Positions 39,700 to 47,826 of a stretch of DNA of 64,000 bases are shown here, piece after piece. The stretch covers positions 248,001-312,000 of the forward strand of contig NZ_JAGGLR010000001.1 of the NCBI RefSeq assembly GCF_017874715.1. Reading direction: 5' to 3'. The position numbers and the translations under genes were made by a program. Source of the stretch: Streptomyces iranensis. Its GTDB lineage: Bacteria; Actinomycetota; Actinomycetes; Streptomycetales; Streptomycetaceae. Under the pieces are notes generated by a model that was given only the letters and a program-made list of their open reading frames with translations, had not been told where the DNA came from and did no database searches. The number at the start of each line of letters is the position of its first letter. Position 1 is the stretch's first letter.

Positions 39700-40527
39700 A
39701 TGAGCAATCGCAACAGCCAGCAGAACAAGCAGGCCGCGCGCGAACGGCTGCGCGCCGAGCGCGAGCGCCAGGCGAAGAAGGACCGGATGCGGCGCCAGCT
39801 GTTCGTCGGCGGCGCGGTCGTCGCGGTCCTCGCGATAGCCGGCGGCATCGGCTACGCCGTCACCAACATGAACTCGGACAACGCCAACCAGAAATGGCGG
39901 GCGGCGGCCGAGAAGAAGACGTTCGCCAAGCCCGCCAACACCACCGGCCCCCAGGGCACGACGATCGTCATCGGCGACAAGAAGGCCAAGAACACCCTGC
40001 ACGTCTACGAGGACATGCGCTGCCCGGTCTGTGCCCAGTTCGAGAAGTACACCGGCCCGACCGTCCTCAAGGACATCAAGGACGGCACCTACAAGGCGCA
40101 GTTCACCATGGGCACCTTCCTCGACGACAACAAGCAGCAGCCCGGCGCCGGGTCGAAGAACGCGCTGAGCGCGCTCGGCGCGGCCCTCGACGTCAGCCCG
40201 CAGGCGTTCCTGGACTACAAGGAGGCGCTGTACGCGCCGAAGAACCACCCGGAGGAGACCGATGACGCCTTCGCGAACGACCAGAAGCTGATCGACGTCG
40301 CCCAGCAGGTCAAGGAGCTGAAGGGCAACACGGCATTCGAGAAGGCCGTGAAGAACGGCACCTACGACCGGTGGGCGCTGGCCATGTCCAAGACGTTCAA
40401 CGACACCAAGGACATCACCGGCACCCCGTCCTTCAAGCTGAACGGGAAGAAGCTGCAGGTGGGCGACAACCCGCCGATGACCCCGGACCAGTTCACCCCG
40501 CTCGTCAAGCAGGAGCTCAAGAAGTAA
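39700..40527 (+). CDS. DsbA-like membrane-anchored thioredoxin-fold protein (CPVC)
   Basis: A 275-residue protein with a basic Gln/Arg/Glu N-terminus (1-32), one membrane segment (about 34-52), and a DsbA-like domain with CPVC at 108-111 ([12 protein letters not shown]) and cis-Pro in GTPSFKL. ATG follows a GGAGAT-type site. The architecture and motif spacing match the genes at 839 and 37837. Ends at a GC-rich hairpin (40549-40582). Oxidase or reductase direction cannot be read from sequence. Confidence 0.87.
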   Translation: MSNRNSQQNKQAARERLRAERERQAKKDRMRRQLFVGGAVVAVLAIAGGIGYAVTNMNSDNANQKWRAAAEKKTFAKPANTTGPQGTTIVIGDKKAKNTLHVYEDMRCPVCAQFEKYTGPTVLKDIKDGTYKAQFTMGTFLDDNKQQPGAGSKNALSALGAALDVSPQAFLDYKEALYAPKNHPEETDDAFANDQKLIDVAQQVKELKGNTAFEKAVKNGTYDRWALAMSKTFNDTKDITGTPSFKLNGKKLQVGDNPPMTPDQFTPLVKQELKK

Positions 40528-40548
40528 CGTCCGGCCCATCCCCGCCGG

Positions 40549-40582
40549 GTCGGCGGGCGTGCCCCAGGGCGCGCCCGCCGAC
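40549..40582 (+). terminator. GC-rich hairpin after dsbA-like gene
   Basis: GTCGGCGGGCG (40549-40559) pairs perfectly with CGCCCGCCGAC (40572-40582), and the inner bases continue the stem to a 4-nt loop. It begins 22 bp after the stop of the CPVC gene and precedes phoD. No U-tract. Confidence 0.7.
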
Positions 40583-40685
40583 GGCGTTATGGCCCGATGC
40601 CGCCAGTGACCTGGCGGCGACGGGTGGGCGAACATCCCCCAAGCCCTCTGTCTCCGCGGGCTACTTGTCAGTAATCTCCTCGGCC

Positions 40686-42317
40686 GTGACCGACCTCCAC
40701 ATATCGCGCCGAAGCACCGTCACGGCCGCGGCGGCCGCCGCCGCCCTGCTGCCCCTCGTACCGGGCCCCGCCGCCCACGCCGCCTCCGGGCCCGCCTTCC
40801 TCCACGGCGTCGCCTCGGGCGACCCGCTGCCCGACGGGATCCTGCTGTGGACCCGTATCACGCCCGCCCCCGACGCCGCGCCCGGCTCGGGGCTCGGCCC
40901 CGCCGTCGAGGTGACCTGGGAGGTCGCCGAGGACCAGGACTTCCGCTCGGTCGTCGCCCGCGGCACCGTCAAGGCCGCCGCCGACACCGACCACACCGTC
41001 AAGGCCGATGTGCGCGGGCTGCGGCCCGCCACCGGCTACTTCTACCGCTTCGGCGTGGACGGCGGCGTCCGCTCCCCCGTGGGGCGCACCCGCACCGCCC
41101 CCGCGCACGACGCGGCGACCGAGGGGGCGCGTTTCGGCGTGGTCTCCTGCGCCAACTGGGAGGCGGGCTGGTTCTCCCCGTACCGCCATCTGGCCGCCCG
41201 CACCGACCTGGACGCGATACTCCATCTGGGCGACTACATCTACGAGTACCAGAGCGGCGAGTACCCGGAGGCCAAATACGTCGTGCGCCCGCACGCCCCC
41301 ACCCACGAGATCGTCACGCTCGCCGACTACCGCGTCCGGCACGGGAACTACAAGACCGACCCCGACGCCCAGGCCCTGCACGCCGCGCTCCCCCTGATCG
41401 CGATCTGGGACGACCACGAGTTCGCCAACGACGCCTGGTCCGGCGGGGCGGAGAACCACACGCCCGGCACCGAGGGGGCGTGGGCCCAGCGGGTGGCCGC
41501 CGCCAAGCAGGCGTACTTCGAGTGGATGCCGGTGCGCCCCTCCACCCAGGGCACCACCTACCGGCGGCTGCGCTACGGCAACCTCGCCGATCTCCACCTG
41601 CTCGATCTGCGTTCGTTCCGCTCCCGGCAGGCGGCCACCGGCAGCGGGGACGTGGACGACCCGGAGCGCACCCTGACCGGGCGTGCCCAGCTCGACTGGC
41701 TGAAGTCGGGCCTGACCGCCTCGGACACCACCTGGCGGCTGGTGGGCAACTCGGTGATGATCTCACCGGTCGCCTTCGGGGCCCTCCCCGCCGAGCTGCT
41801 GGGCCCGCTGGCCGAGCTGCTGGGGCTGCCCAGGGGCGGGCTGGCCATCAACACCGACCAGTGGGACGGCTATACGGACGACCGGCGCGAGCTGCTCGCC
41901 CACCTCACCGACCACGGGATCGGCAACACGGTCTTCCTCACCGGTGACATCCATATGGCGTGGGCCAACGACGTACCGGTAAAGGCCGCCACCTATCCGC
42001 TCTCCCGGTCGGCCGCGACCGAGTTCGTGGTCACCTCGGTGACCTCGGACAACCTCGACGATCTGCTGCATGTGGCGCCGCAGACGGTGTCCCTGGCGGC
42101 GGCCGCCGCGATCAGGGCCGCCAACCGCCATGTGAAGTGGGTGGACATGGACTCGCACGGCTACGGCGTGCTCGATGTCACCCCGCGACGGTCCCAGATG
42201 GACTACTACACCGTCTCCGACCGGACCGATCCGCACGCCACGAGCGCCTGGACGCGGTCGTACCGCACCCAGGCGGGCAGCCAGAAGGTCGAGCGCGCCG
42301 ACGCGCCCGTGCGCTGA
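40686..42317 (+). CDS. phoD: Alkaline phosphatase D, Tat-exported
   Basis: A 543-residue PhoD-family phosphodiesterase/phosphatase that releases phosphate outside the cell. A Tat signal is seen in [16 protein letters not shown] with an AHA cleavage site near residue 35. Metal-site motifs are [22 protein letters not shown] and [13 protein letters not shown] at 40686 is chosen because it begins the signal peptide; the longer frame from 40371 lies over the previous gene. PhoP control is usual for this family, but I did not find a clear PHO box. A 37-bp repeat covers the stop. Confidence 0.93.
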   Translation: MTDLHISRRSTVTAAAAAAALLPLVPGPAAHAASGPAFLHGVASGDPLPDGILLWTRITPAPDAAPGSGLGPAVEVTWEVAEDQDFRSVVARGTVKAAADTDHTVKADVRGLRPATGYFYRFGVDGGVRSPVGRTRTAPAHDAATEGARFGVVSCANWEAGWFSPYRHLAARTDLDAILHLGDYIYEYQSGEYPEAKYVVRPHAPTHEIVTLADYRVRHGNYKTDPDAQALHAALPLIAIWDDHEFANDAWSGGAENHTPGTEGAWAQRVAAAKQAYFEWMPVRPSTQGTTYRRLRYGNLADLHLLDLRSFRSRQAATGSGDVDDPERTLTGRAQLDWLKSGLTASDTTWRLVGNSVMISPVAFGALPAELLGPLAELLGLPRGGLAINTDQWDGYTDDRRELLAHLTDHGIGNTVFLTGDIHMAWANDVPVKAATYPLSRSAATEFVVTSVTSDNLDDLLHVAPQTVSLAAAAAIRAANRHVKWVDMDSHGYGVLDVTPRRSQMDYYTVSDRTDPHATSAWTRSYRTQAGSQKVERADAPVR

Positions 42318-42398
42318 AGGCTCACCCATGCCTTGAGGCTCGCCCGCGTGCCAAAGGCTCACCCATGCGTTGAGGCTCGCCCGCGCGCCAAAGGCTCA
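42317..42398. repeat. 37-bp tandem repeat between phoD and DLH gene
   Basis: Units start at 42317, 42354 and (partial) 42391, each with AAGGCTCACCCATGC-like and GAGGCTCGCCCGCG-like halves. The first overlaps the phoD stop and the last overlaps the stop of the convergent hydrolase (TCA 42396). The whole convergent gap is this repeat. Confidence 0.88.
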
Positions 42399-42986
42399 GA
42401 GGCTCGCCAGGAAGCCGAGCGCCACCCGCCAGGTGGCCTCGGCGGCCTCCTTGTCGTAGTCCGGCAGCTCGGGGTCGGTGAAGATGTGCCCGGCCCCGCC
42501 GTAGCGGAAGACCTCCACGTCGGCACCGGCCCGCCGCATCCGCAGATACCAGGCGTTGAGCCAGTCGTGCGGCTCGAACGGGTCGGGGTCGGCCACATGC
42601 AGCTGCACCGGCAGGTCGTCGGCCGCGGCGTCGTCGGCGATGTCCGAGGTGCCGTGCAGCAGGAGCAGGCCGCGCGCCCTGTCGTCGGCCAGTGCCAGGT
42701 TCTGCGCCAGGGAGCCGCCGAGCGAGAACCCGGCGTAGACCAGCCCGCGGTCCGAGTACGGCGCGGCGGCGGTGACGGCCCGTTTCAGCAGCTCGTCGCG
42801 GCCGATCCGCTCCTTGATCACCATGCCGTCCTCGACGGTCTCGGCGGTCTCCCCCTCGTACAGGTCCGGCACGACCACCTCATGCCCGGCCGCCCGCAGC
42901 CGGTCGGCCGCCTCGTGCACGGCGGGCCGCAGCCCGTACGAGGAGTGGAACAGCACAATCGTCGAGGTATCGGCCACCGCCGTCAC
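42396..42986 (-). CDS. Dienelactone hydrolase family protein, Ser nucleophile
   Basis: A 196-residue alpha/beta-hydrolase. The nucleophile elbow is GFSLGG with Ser88, where classic dienelactone hydrolases have Cys (GYCLGG). HIFTDPELPDYD near residue 165 gives the candidate His, and HVADPDPF the acid region. The N-terminal VLFHSSYGLRPAV is the oxyanion-side motif. Substrate unknown. Convergent with phoD. Confidence 0.87.
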   Translation of the reverse strand: MTAVADTSTIVLFHSSYGLRPAVHEAADRLRAAGHEVVVPDLYEGETAETVEDGMVIKERIGRDELLKRAVTAAAPYSDRGLVYAGFSLGGSLAQNLALADDRARGLLLLHGTSDIADDAAADDLPVQLHVADPDPFEPHDWLNAWYLRMRRAGADVEVFRYGGAGHIFTDPELPDYDKEAAEATWRVALGFLASL

Positions 42987-43118
42987 TTTCCTTCCCGTTT
43001 CACTTTCCGTGGATCAGCCCCTCCTATCGTGCCAGTCACAGTCTGAGGACGCCGGATCCGGGGAAGGCGGGACAGGACACCCTGGAGTCTCCCCTGAGGA
43101 AGGATGAGGTAGGTGTCC

Positions 43119-44258
43119 ATGGAGGACGTGCTGCGTCCGCTCATCGTCATCGGCGGCTCACTGGCCATCACGCTGTTCATCGGCTGGGCCGTCGACTGGC
43201 TGCTGCGGAGGGTCGATGCCCGGCATCCCGAGACCCCCCTGTGGGGTCATCTGCGCCGCTGCCGGCTCCCTCTTCAGGTGACCGTGTGCACGGCGTTGCT
43301 GAGCGGTTCGTACGACAAGACCGAGGCGAGGGTGGTCCAGGAGCACGGGTCGGCGATCGGCCAGTTGCTCGCGCTGGTGCTCATCGCGGCCACGGCGTGG
43401 CTCATGGTGCGGGTCTCCTCGGCCGTGGTGGAGTCCTCCTACTTCCGCTACGCCTCCTCCAGCGCGCACGACCCCGCGCGGGTGCGCCGGGTGCGTACCC
43501 AGGTGACGCTGATCCAGCGGGTGGTGGCCGCGATCGTCGGCGTGGTGGCGGCCTCCGCAATGCTGCTGACCTTCCCGACGATGCGCACGGTCGGCACCTC
43601 CATGCTGGCCTCCGCCGGGATCCTCGGGGTGGTCGCCGGGGTGGCCGCCCAGTCCACGCTGGGGAACCTCTTCGCGGGGCTGCAGATCGCCTTCGGCGAC
43701 ATGGTGCGGATCGGCGACACGGTGGTCGTGGACGGCGAGTGGGGCACGGTCGAGGAGATCACGCTGACCTTCCTGTCCGTACGGACCTGGGACGAGCGCC
43801 GGATCACCATGCCGGTGTCGTACTTCACCAACAAGCCGTTCGAGAACTGGTCGCGGGGCGGCACCCAGAAGGTGGCCACGGTCTACTTCCACCTGGACCA
43901 CACCGCGCCGATCGAGGAGATGCGGGAACATCTGCGCGAGATCGTGCAGAAGTCCCCGGCCTGGGACGGCCGGGACTGGAACCTGGTGGTGACGGACACC
44001 ACCCCGAGCACCATCATGGTGCGGGCGCTCATCACGGCGCGGGACCCGGACGACGCGTGGACCGTGCGGTGTGAGGTGCGCGAGAAGATGATCACCTGGC
44101 TGCGGGACGCCCATCCGTACGCCCTGCCGCGCATCGCCACCGCTCCGGCCGCCCAGGCCCCGCAGGCGCTGCTGGAGAGCGAACGTCGGCGAGAGCGCCA
44201 GGATCATTTCGCCCGCTTCGAGGACGGGCTGCGCAAGGACGCCCGGCACTCGCGGTGA
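43119..44258 (+). CDS. MscS-family mechanosensitive channel
   Basis: A 379-residue small-conductance channel that opens on membrane tension. Four hydrophobic segments are followed by the MscS pore/beta block GILGVVAGVAAQSTLGNLFAGLQIAFGDMVRIGD (read here as separate motifs around residues 165-198), then the cytoplasmic vestibule. ATG 43119 is chosen for its spacing to GAGG at 43106; GTG 43113 is possible. Divergent from the hydrolase gene. Confidence 0.93.
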   Translation: MEDVLRPLIVIGGSLAITLFIGWAVDWLLRRVDARHPETPLWGHLRRCRLPLQVTVCTALLSGSYDKTEARVVQEHGSAIGQLLALVLIAATAWLMVRVSSAVVESSYFRYASSSAHDPARVRRVRTQVTLIQRVVAAIVGVVAASAMLLTFPTMRTVGTSMLASAGILGVVAGVAAQSTLGNLFAGLQIAFGDMVRIGDTVVVDGEWGTVEEITLTFLSVRTWDERRITMPVSYFTNKPFENWSRGGTQKVATVYFHLDHTAPIEEMREHLREIVQKSPAWDGRDWNLVVTDTTPSTIMVRALITARDPDDAWTVRCEVREKMITWLRDAHPYALPRIATAPAAQAPQALLESERRRERQDHFARFEDGLRKDARHSR

Positions 44259-44274
44259 GCCCGGCGGCCCGCCG

Positions 44275-44739
44275 CTACAACGACCGTCGCATCGCCCGGT
44301 GCGGAATGCCGCTGCCCTCGTCGAACTCGGGGCCGAACGCCTCGTAGCCCAGCCGCTCGTAGAAGCCGAGCGCATGGGTCTGGGACTCCAGATAGACCTC
44401 GGCCAGACCGCGCCGGCGGGCCTCCGCCTCGACGGCCCGGACCAGATCGGCCCCCAGCCCCGTGCCCCGCGCCGCCCCGGCCACCGCGAGGCGGCCGAGC
44501 ACGGCGGTGGTGGCGCCGTCGACACCGGCGTGACCGTACTTCTTGTCCGCGGCCGCGCCGTGCAGGAAGCGGACGGTGCCGACCGGGCGGCCCCCGTCGC
44601 CGGTGGCCAGGAGGTGGACGGCGTGCGCGTCGTACGCGTCCATCTCCTCCGCCTCGGGGATCCGCTGCTCCACTACGAAGACCTCGCGGCGGACCGCGAA
44701 GCAGCCGGACAGGTCCCCGTCGGTCACGACCTCGATCAC
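44275..44739 (-). CDS. GNAT family N-acetyltransferase
   Basis: A 154-residue GNAT acetyltransferase. [17 protein letters not shown] at the start and the acetyl-CoA motif A region ([25 protein letters not shown]) with GTGLG pyrophosphate loop are clear, as is [15 protein letters not shown] at the end. It most resembles the ElaA-like subgroup, by motif impression. GTG at 44739 overlaps the pseudouridine synthase stop by 4 bp, so the pair is co-translated. Substrate unknown. Confidence 0.9.
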   Translation of the reverse strand: MIEVVTDGDLSGCFAVRREVFVVEQRIPEAEEMDAYDAHAVHLLATGDGGRPVGTVRFLHGAAADKKYGHAGVDGATTAVLGRLAVAGAARGTGLGADLVRAVEAEARRRGLAEVYLESQTHALGFYERLGYEAFGPEFDEGSGIPHRAMRRSL

Positions 44740-45677
44740 GCGCTCTCCGCCTTCACGATGTCCAGCGCCCCGCGCAGATCGTCCGGGTAAACGCTCTCGA
44801 ACTCGACCCATCCGCCGTGCGCGGGGTGCTCGAAGCCGAGCCGCACGGCGTGCAGCCACTGCCGGGTCAGCTTCAGCCGCTTGGCGAGCGTCGGGTCCGC
44901 GCCATAGGTGAGGTCGCCGACGCAGGGGTGGCGGTGGGCCGCCATGTGCACCCGGATCTGGTGGGTGCGGCCGGTCTCCAGCTTGATGTCCAGCAGGCTC
45001 GCGGCCCGGAACGCCTCGATGAGGTCGTAGTGGGTGACGCTCGGCTTGCCGTCCGCGGTCACCGCCCACTTGTAGTCGTGCTGGGGATGGCGGCCGATCG
45101 GGGCGTCGATGGTGCCGCTCAGCGGGTCCGGGTGGCCCTGGACCAGCGCGTGGTAGCGCTTGTCCACGGTGCGCTCGCGGAACTGCTGCTTGAGCACGGA
45201 GTACGCGAGCTCGGACTTGGCGACGACCATCAGCCCGGAGGTGCCGACGTCCAGCCGGTGCACGATCCCCTGGCGCTCGGCGGCGCCCGAGGTGGCGACA
45301 CGGAAACCGGCGGCGGCGAGCCCGCCGATCACGGTGGGGCCGGTCCAGCCGGGGCTGGGGTGGGCCGCGACGCCGACCGGCTTGGAGACGACCACGATGT
45401 CCTCGTCGTCGTGCACGATGTCCATGCCCTCGACGGGTTCGGCGACGATCCGCACCGGCGGCGCGGCCTGCGGCATCTCGACCTCGAGCCAGGCACCCCC
45501 GGAGACCCGGTCGGACTTCCCGGCGACACTGCCGTCGAGCTGCACCTTTCCGGCGGCGGCCAGCTCGGCCGCCTTGGTCCGGGAGAAACCGAACATGCGG
45601 GCGATGGCGGCATCGACGCGCTCGCCCTCCAGACCGTCCGGTACGGGCAGGGTGCGGATCTCGGGAATCGTACTCAC
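44736..45677 (-). CDS. RluA family pseudouridine synthase
   Basis: A 313-residue enzyme isomerising uridine to pseudouridine in 23S rRNA (RluD type by context). An N-terminal S4 RNA-binding domain (about 18-58) precedes the catalytic domain; catalytic Asp142 is in [16 protein letters not shown] at 45677 fits the family; a longer reading to 45704 is disfavoured. Usually adjacent to lspA in bacteria, as here (132 bp). Confidence 0.94.
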   Translation of the reverse strand: MSTIPEIRTLPVPDGLEGERVDAAIARMFGFSRTKAAELAAAGKVQLDGSVAGKSDRVSGGAWLEVEMPQAAPPVRIVAEPVEGMDIVHDDEDIVVVSKPVGVAAHPSPGWTGPTVIGGLAAAGFRVATSGAAERQGIVHRLDVGTSGLMVVAKSELAYSVLKQQFRERTVDKRYHALVQGHPDPLSGTIDAPIGRHPQHDYKWAVTADGKPSVTHYDLIEAFRAASLLDIKLETGRTHQIRVHMAAHRHPCVGDLTYGADPTLAKRLKLTRQWLHAVRLGFEHPAHGGWVEFESVYPDDLRGALDIVKAESA

Positions 45678-45764
45678 CCGACGAGTATGCCGGACCGGGA
45701 GCACCGGTTCGTACGCCCGTCGGATACCGGCCGCCCGGCCCCTTCCAGGGCCGGACCGGTGTCG

Positions 45765-45815
45765 GCCCTGGTCAGTCCTTGTCAGTCGCGTTAGTCCCTG
45801 TCAGCCGCGTCAGTC
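45765..45815. repeat. Short repeats at lspA stop
   Basis: Four imperfect copies of a TCAGTCCTTG/TCAGTCGCG-type unit of about 10-18 bp, overlapping the lspA stop (TCA 45810-45812). Another stop-proximal duplication. Confidence 0.65.
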
Positions 45816-46397
45816 CTTGTGCACCGTGCCGTCCGGGTCCAGACCGCGGAAGGACAGGATCACGATCAGGAAGCCACCGCACACGATGGCCGAGTCGGCG
45901 AGGTTGAAGACCGCGAAGTGGGAGGGCGCGATGAAGTCGACGACCGCCCCCTGGAAATCCCCGGGCGCCCGGAAGATCCGGTCGGTGAGATTGCCGAAGG
46001 CGCCGCCGAGCAGCAGCCCGAGCGCGATGGCCCAGGGCAGGCTGTGGAGCTTGCGGGCCAGTCGCGCGATCACCACGATGACGCCGACCGCGATCACCGT
46101 GAAGACGATGGTCATGGCCTCGCCGAAGCCGAACGCGGCCCCCCGGTTGCGGATCACCTCGAACTGCAGCCAGGTGCCGATCACCTCGACCGGAGCGTGG
46201 TGCTCCAGCTTCGCGACCACGGCCAGCTTGCTGCTCAGATCGATCAGATAGGCCAGCGCCGCGACCACGAGGAGCACCCCGACACGCCGCTTCCCCCTGC
46301 CCGCCTCGGCCTCACCGGATCCGGCGGCGCTGGTCCCGGCGCCCCCCTCTGCCTTCCCCGCGTCCGGCGTACCGATGGCCTGCTCCGCCTCTGTCAC
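45810..46397 (-). CDS. lspA: Lipoprotein signal peptidase (signal peptidase II)
   Basis: Aspartyl protease that cleaves the signal peptide of diacylglyceryl-prolipoproteins, the step after Lgt. It is 195 residues with four membrane segments; catalytic Asp139 (GNLTDRIFR) and Asp168 (FNLADSAIV) are both present. The N-terminal 35 residues are a hydrophilic Ala/Gly/Glu extension that longer actinobacterial LspA proteins often have. GTG start. Confidence 0.96.
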   Translation of the reverse strand: MTEAEQAIGTPDAGKAEGGAGTSAAGSGEAEAGRGKRRVGVLLVVAALAYLIDLSSKLAVVAKLEHHAPVEVIGTWLQFEVIRNRGAAFGFGEAMTIVFTVIAVGVIVVIARLARKLHSLPWAIALGLLLGGAFGNLTDRIFRAPGDFQGAVVDFIAPSHFAVFNLADSAIVCGGFLIVILSFRGLDPDGTVHKD

Positions 46398-46467
46398 GTG
46401 AGTCCCTCAACCTCGTGAGTCTGTCTCCCCCTGTGAGGGACGAGGGTACGGCACACACGTACGGCCG

Positions 46468-47208
46468 TCAGCGCCGCTCCTGGCGCTGCTTGCACTCCAC
46501 ACACAGCGTGGCCCGGGGGAACGCCTGCATCCGCGCCTTGCCGATCGGGTTGCCGCAGCTCTCGCACAGTCCGTACGTCCCGGTGTCCAGCCGATCCAGG
46601 GCGCGCTCGGACTGGAGCAGCATCTCGCGGGCGTTTCCGGTCAGGGCCATCTCATGCTCGCGGGTGATGTTCTTGGTGCCGGTGTCGGCCTGGTCGTCGC
46701 CCGCGCCGTCGCCGGAATCACGCATCAGCCCGGTGATCGCCTCCTCGGAGGCGAGGATCTCGGTGCGCAGCCGGCCGGCCTCGGCCAGCAGCCCGGCGCG
46801 CGCCTGGTCCACCTCCTCGGCCGACCAGGGGTCCTCACCCGGGCGGACCGCGAGCTCGCTGGGGTCGACGGGGGCGCCGGCCGCACGGGCCTTGGGCAGG
46901 GGCGGCGCGGTCGTCGTGGCCTTCTTGCCGTTCGGCGCACCACCCGAGGTCTTCTTCGCAACCACTTTCCTGGCTCCCGTCTTCTTCGCGGGCACCGCCT
47001 TGTCGGCGGGCGCGGCCTTCTTGGCGGGCGTCTCCGACTTCTTCTTCGGTGCGCTCTTCTTCGCCGCCTTGGCGGCGTCTTGCGCGGCGGCCCTGCCGGG
47101 GGCCGCGGTCTTGTTGACGGCCTTCTTGCCCGAGGCGTTCTTCTTGCCGGGCGCGGCCTTCGTCGCCTTCGCCGTGCTCTTCTGCACGGTGGTCTTTCTC
47201 GCCACCAT
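46468..47208 (-). CDS. DksA/TraR zinc-finger protein with H1-like Lys/Ala tail
   Basis: A 246-residue protein. Residues 1-105 are a Lys/Ala/Pro-rich, histone-H1-like region (repeated AKKxAPAK-type motifs); from about 110 a helical DksA-type coiled-coil region leads to a four-cysteine zinc finger (Cys215, Cys218, Cys236, Cys239, in CESCGNPIGKAR and TLCVECK). DksA proteins enter the RNA polymerase secondary channel; the basic tail suggests nucleic-acid binding. ATG 47208 has an AAGGGG site; the longer reading to 47595 is disfavoured. Divergent from ileS, next to lspA. Confidence 0.85.
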   Translation of the reverse strand: MVARKTTVQKSTAKATKAAPGKKNASGKKAVNKTAAPGRAAAQDAAKAAKKSAPKKKSETPAKKAAPADKAVPAKKTGARKVVAKKTSGGAPNGKKATTTAPPLPKARAAGAPVDPSELAVRPGEDPWSAEEVDQARAGLLAEAGRLRTEILASEEAITGLMRDSGDGAGDDQADTGTKNITREHEMALTGNAREMLLQSERALDRLDTGTYGLCESCGNPIGKARMQAFPRATLCVECKQRQERR

Positions 47209-47221
47209 GGCCGCGGCCCCT

Positions 47222-47262
47222 TCACATATTGTGATCTTGCGCGCGAATCGTTCCGGAACGAT
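47222..47262. promoter_or_regulatory. Two palindromes upstream of the DksA-like gene
   Basis: TCACA-TAT-TGTGA (47222-47234) and the perfect 16-bp palindrome ATCGTTCCGGAACGAT (47247-47262) lie 14-55 bp before the start codon of the DksA-like gene. The spacing is what an operator near the promoter would have. I do not recognise either as a known regulon site. Confidence 0.5.
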
Positions 47263-47539
47263 AAATCGACTCCGGGCGGGCGGCAACGGGGCACGCCGCC
47301 CGATTCGCCCGGCTTGCCCGTACGACAACCCGGTCTCCACCGTTGTGCCCCACTCCGCCTCCGGTAATCCGTCCGGGATCCGGCACCCGGGGGTGACCCA
47401 GCGTGACGACCCTGATCGCGGCCCCCGGCGTCCGGCCAATCGGGTCAGTCCCCGGGCCCGGCCGTCCCCCGTCCGGCGCAGTGCCGCAGTGGTGACCGAG
47501 CGGTGCCATATTCGGTCGGCCCCGGTCTCCTCGGCCCCG

Positions 47540-47545
47540 TACACT
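47540..47545 (+). promoter_or_regulatory. Candidate -10 box of ileS promoter
   Basis: TACACT, close to the TANNNT consensus of the principal sigma factor, about 7-12 bp before the first T-box helix. No convincing -35 at standard distance, so confidence is modest. Confidence 0.45.
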
Positions 47546-47551
47546 GGGCGC

Positions 47552-47783
47552 AGCGAAAGGCGTGGATGGGGACGAGTAGCGTCGTAGGCGGCCAAGAGCG
47601 ACCCGGGGACGGTGTGAGCCCGGGGGCGAGCGCGATGTGAAGGATCACCCCGGAGCCGCCGGAAGAACGCCCGCCCCGGGCCAGTAGAACCGGCATCGCG
47701 ATCCCAATGAGGGGGCCGGGAGCCAGCCGCTGCCGGTCAAGGAGGGTGGTACCGCGGGAGCGCACGGCTCTCGTCCCTCCGAC
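47552..47783 (+). ncRNA. T-box leader of ileS
   Basis: Untranslated leader that senses uncharged tRNA-Ile. The T-box core AGGGTGGTACCGCG is at 47743-47756, with the tRNA-acceptor pairing bases TGGT inside it. A Stem I-like region (GACGAGTAGC...GTCGTAGG) lies at about 47570-47590, and a candidate Ile specifier codon ATC is at 47644-47646 (GGATCACC). A CCCTCC sequence at 47775-47780 could mask the ileS ribosome site GGAGGA at 47809-47814, so control is likely at translation, as known for actinobacterial ileS T-boxes. Confidence 0.9.
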
Positions 47784-47826
47784 GGAAACGGAAGAGCACG
47801 TGTCCGCCGGAGGAAGAAGAGCCCCG

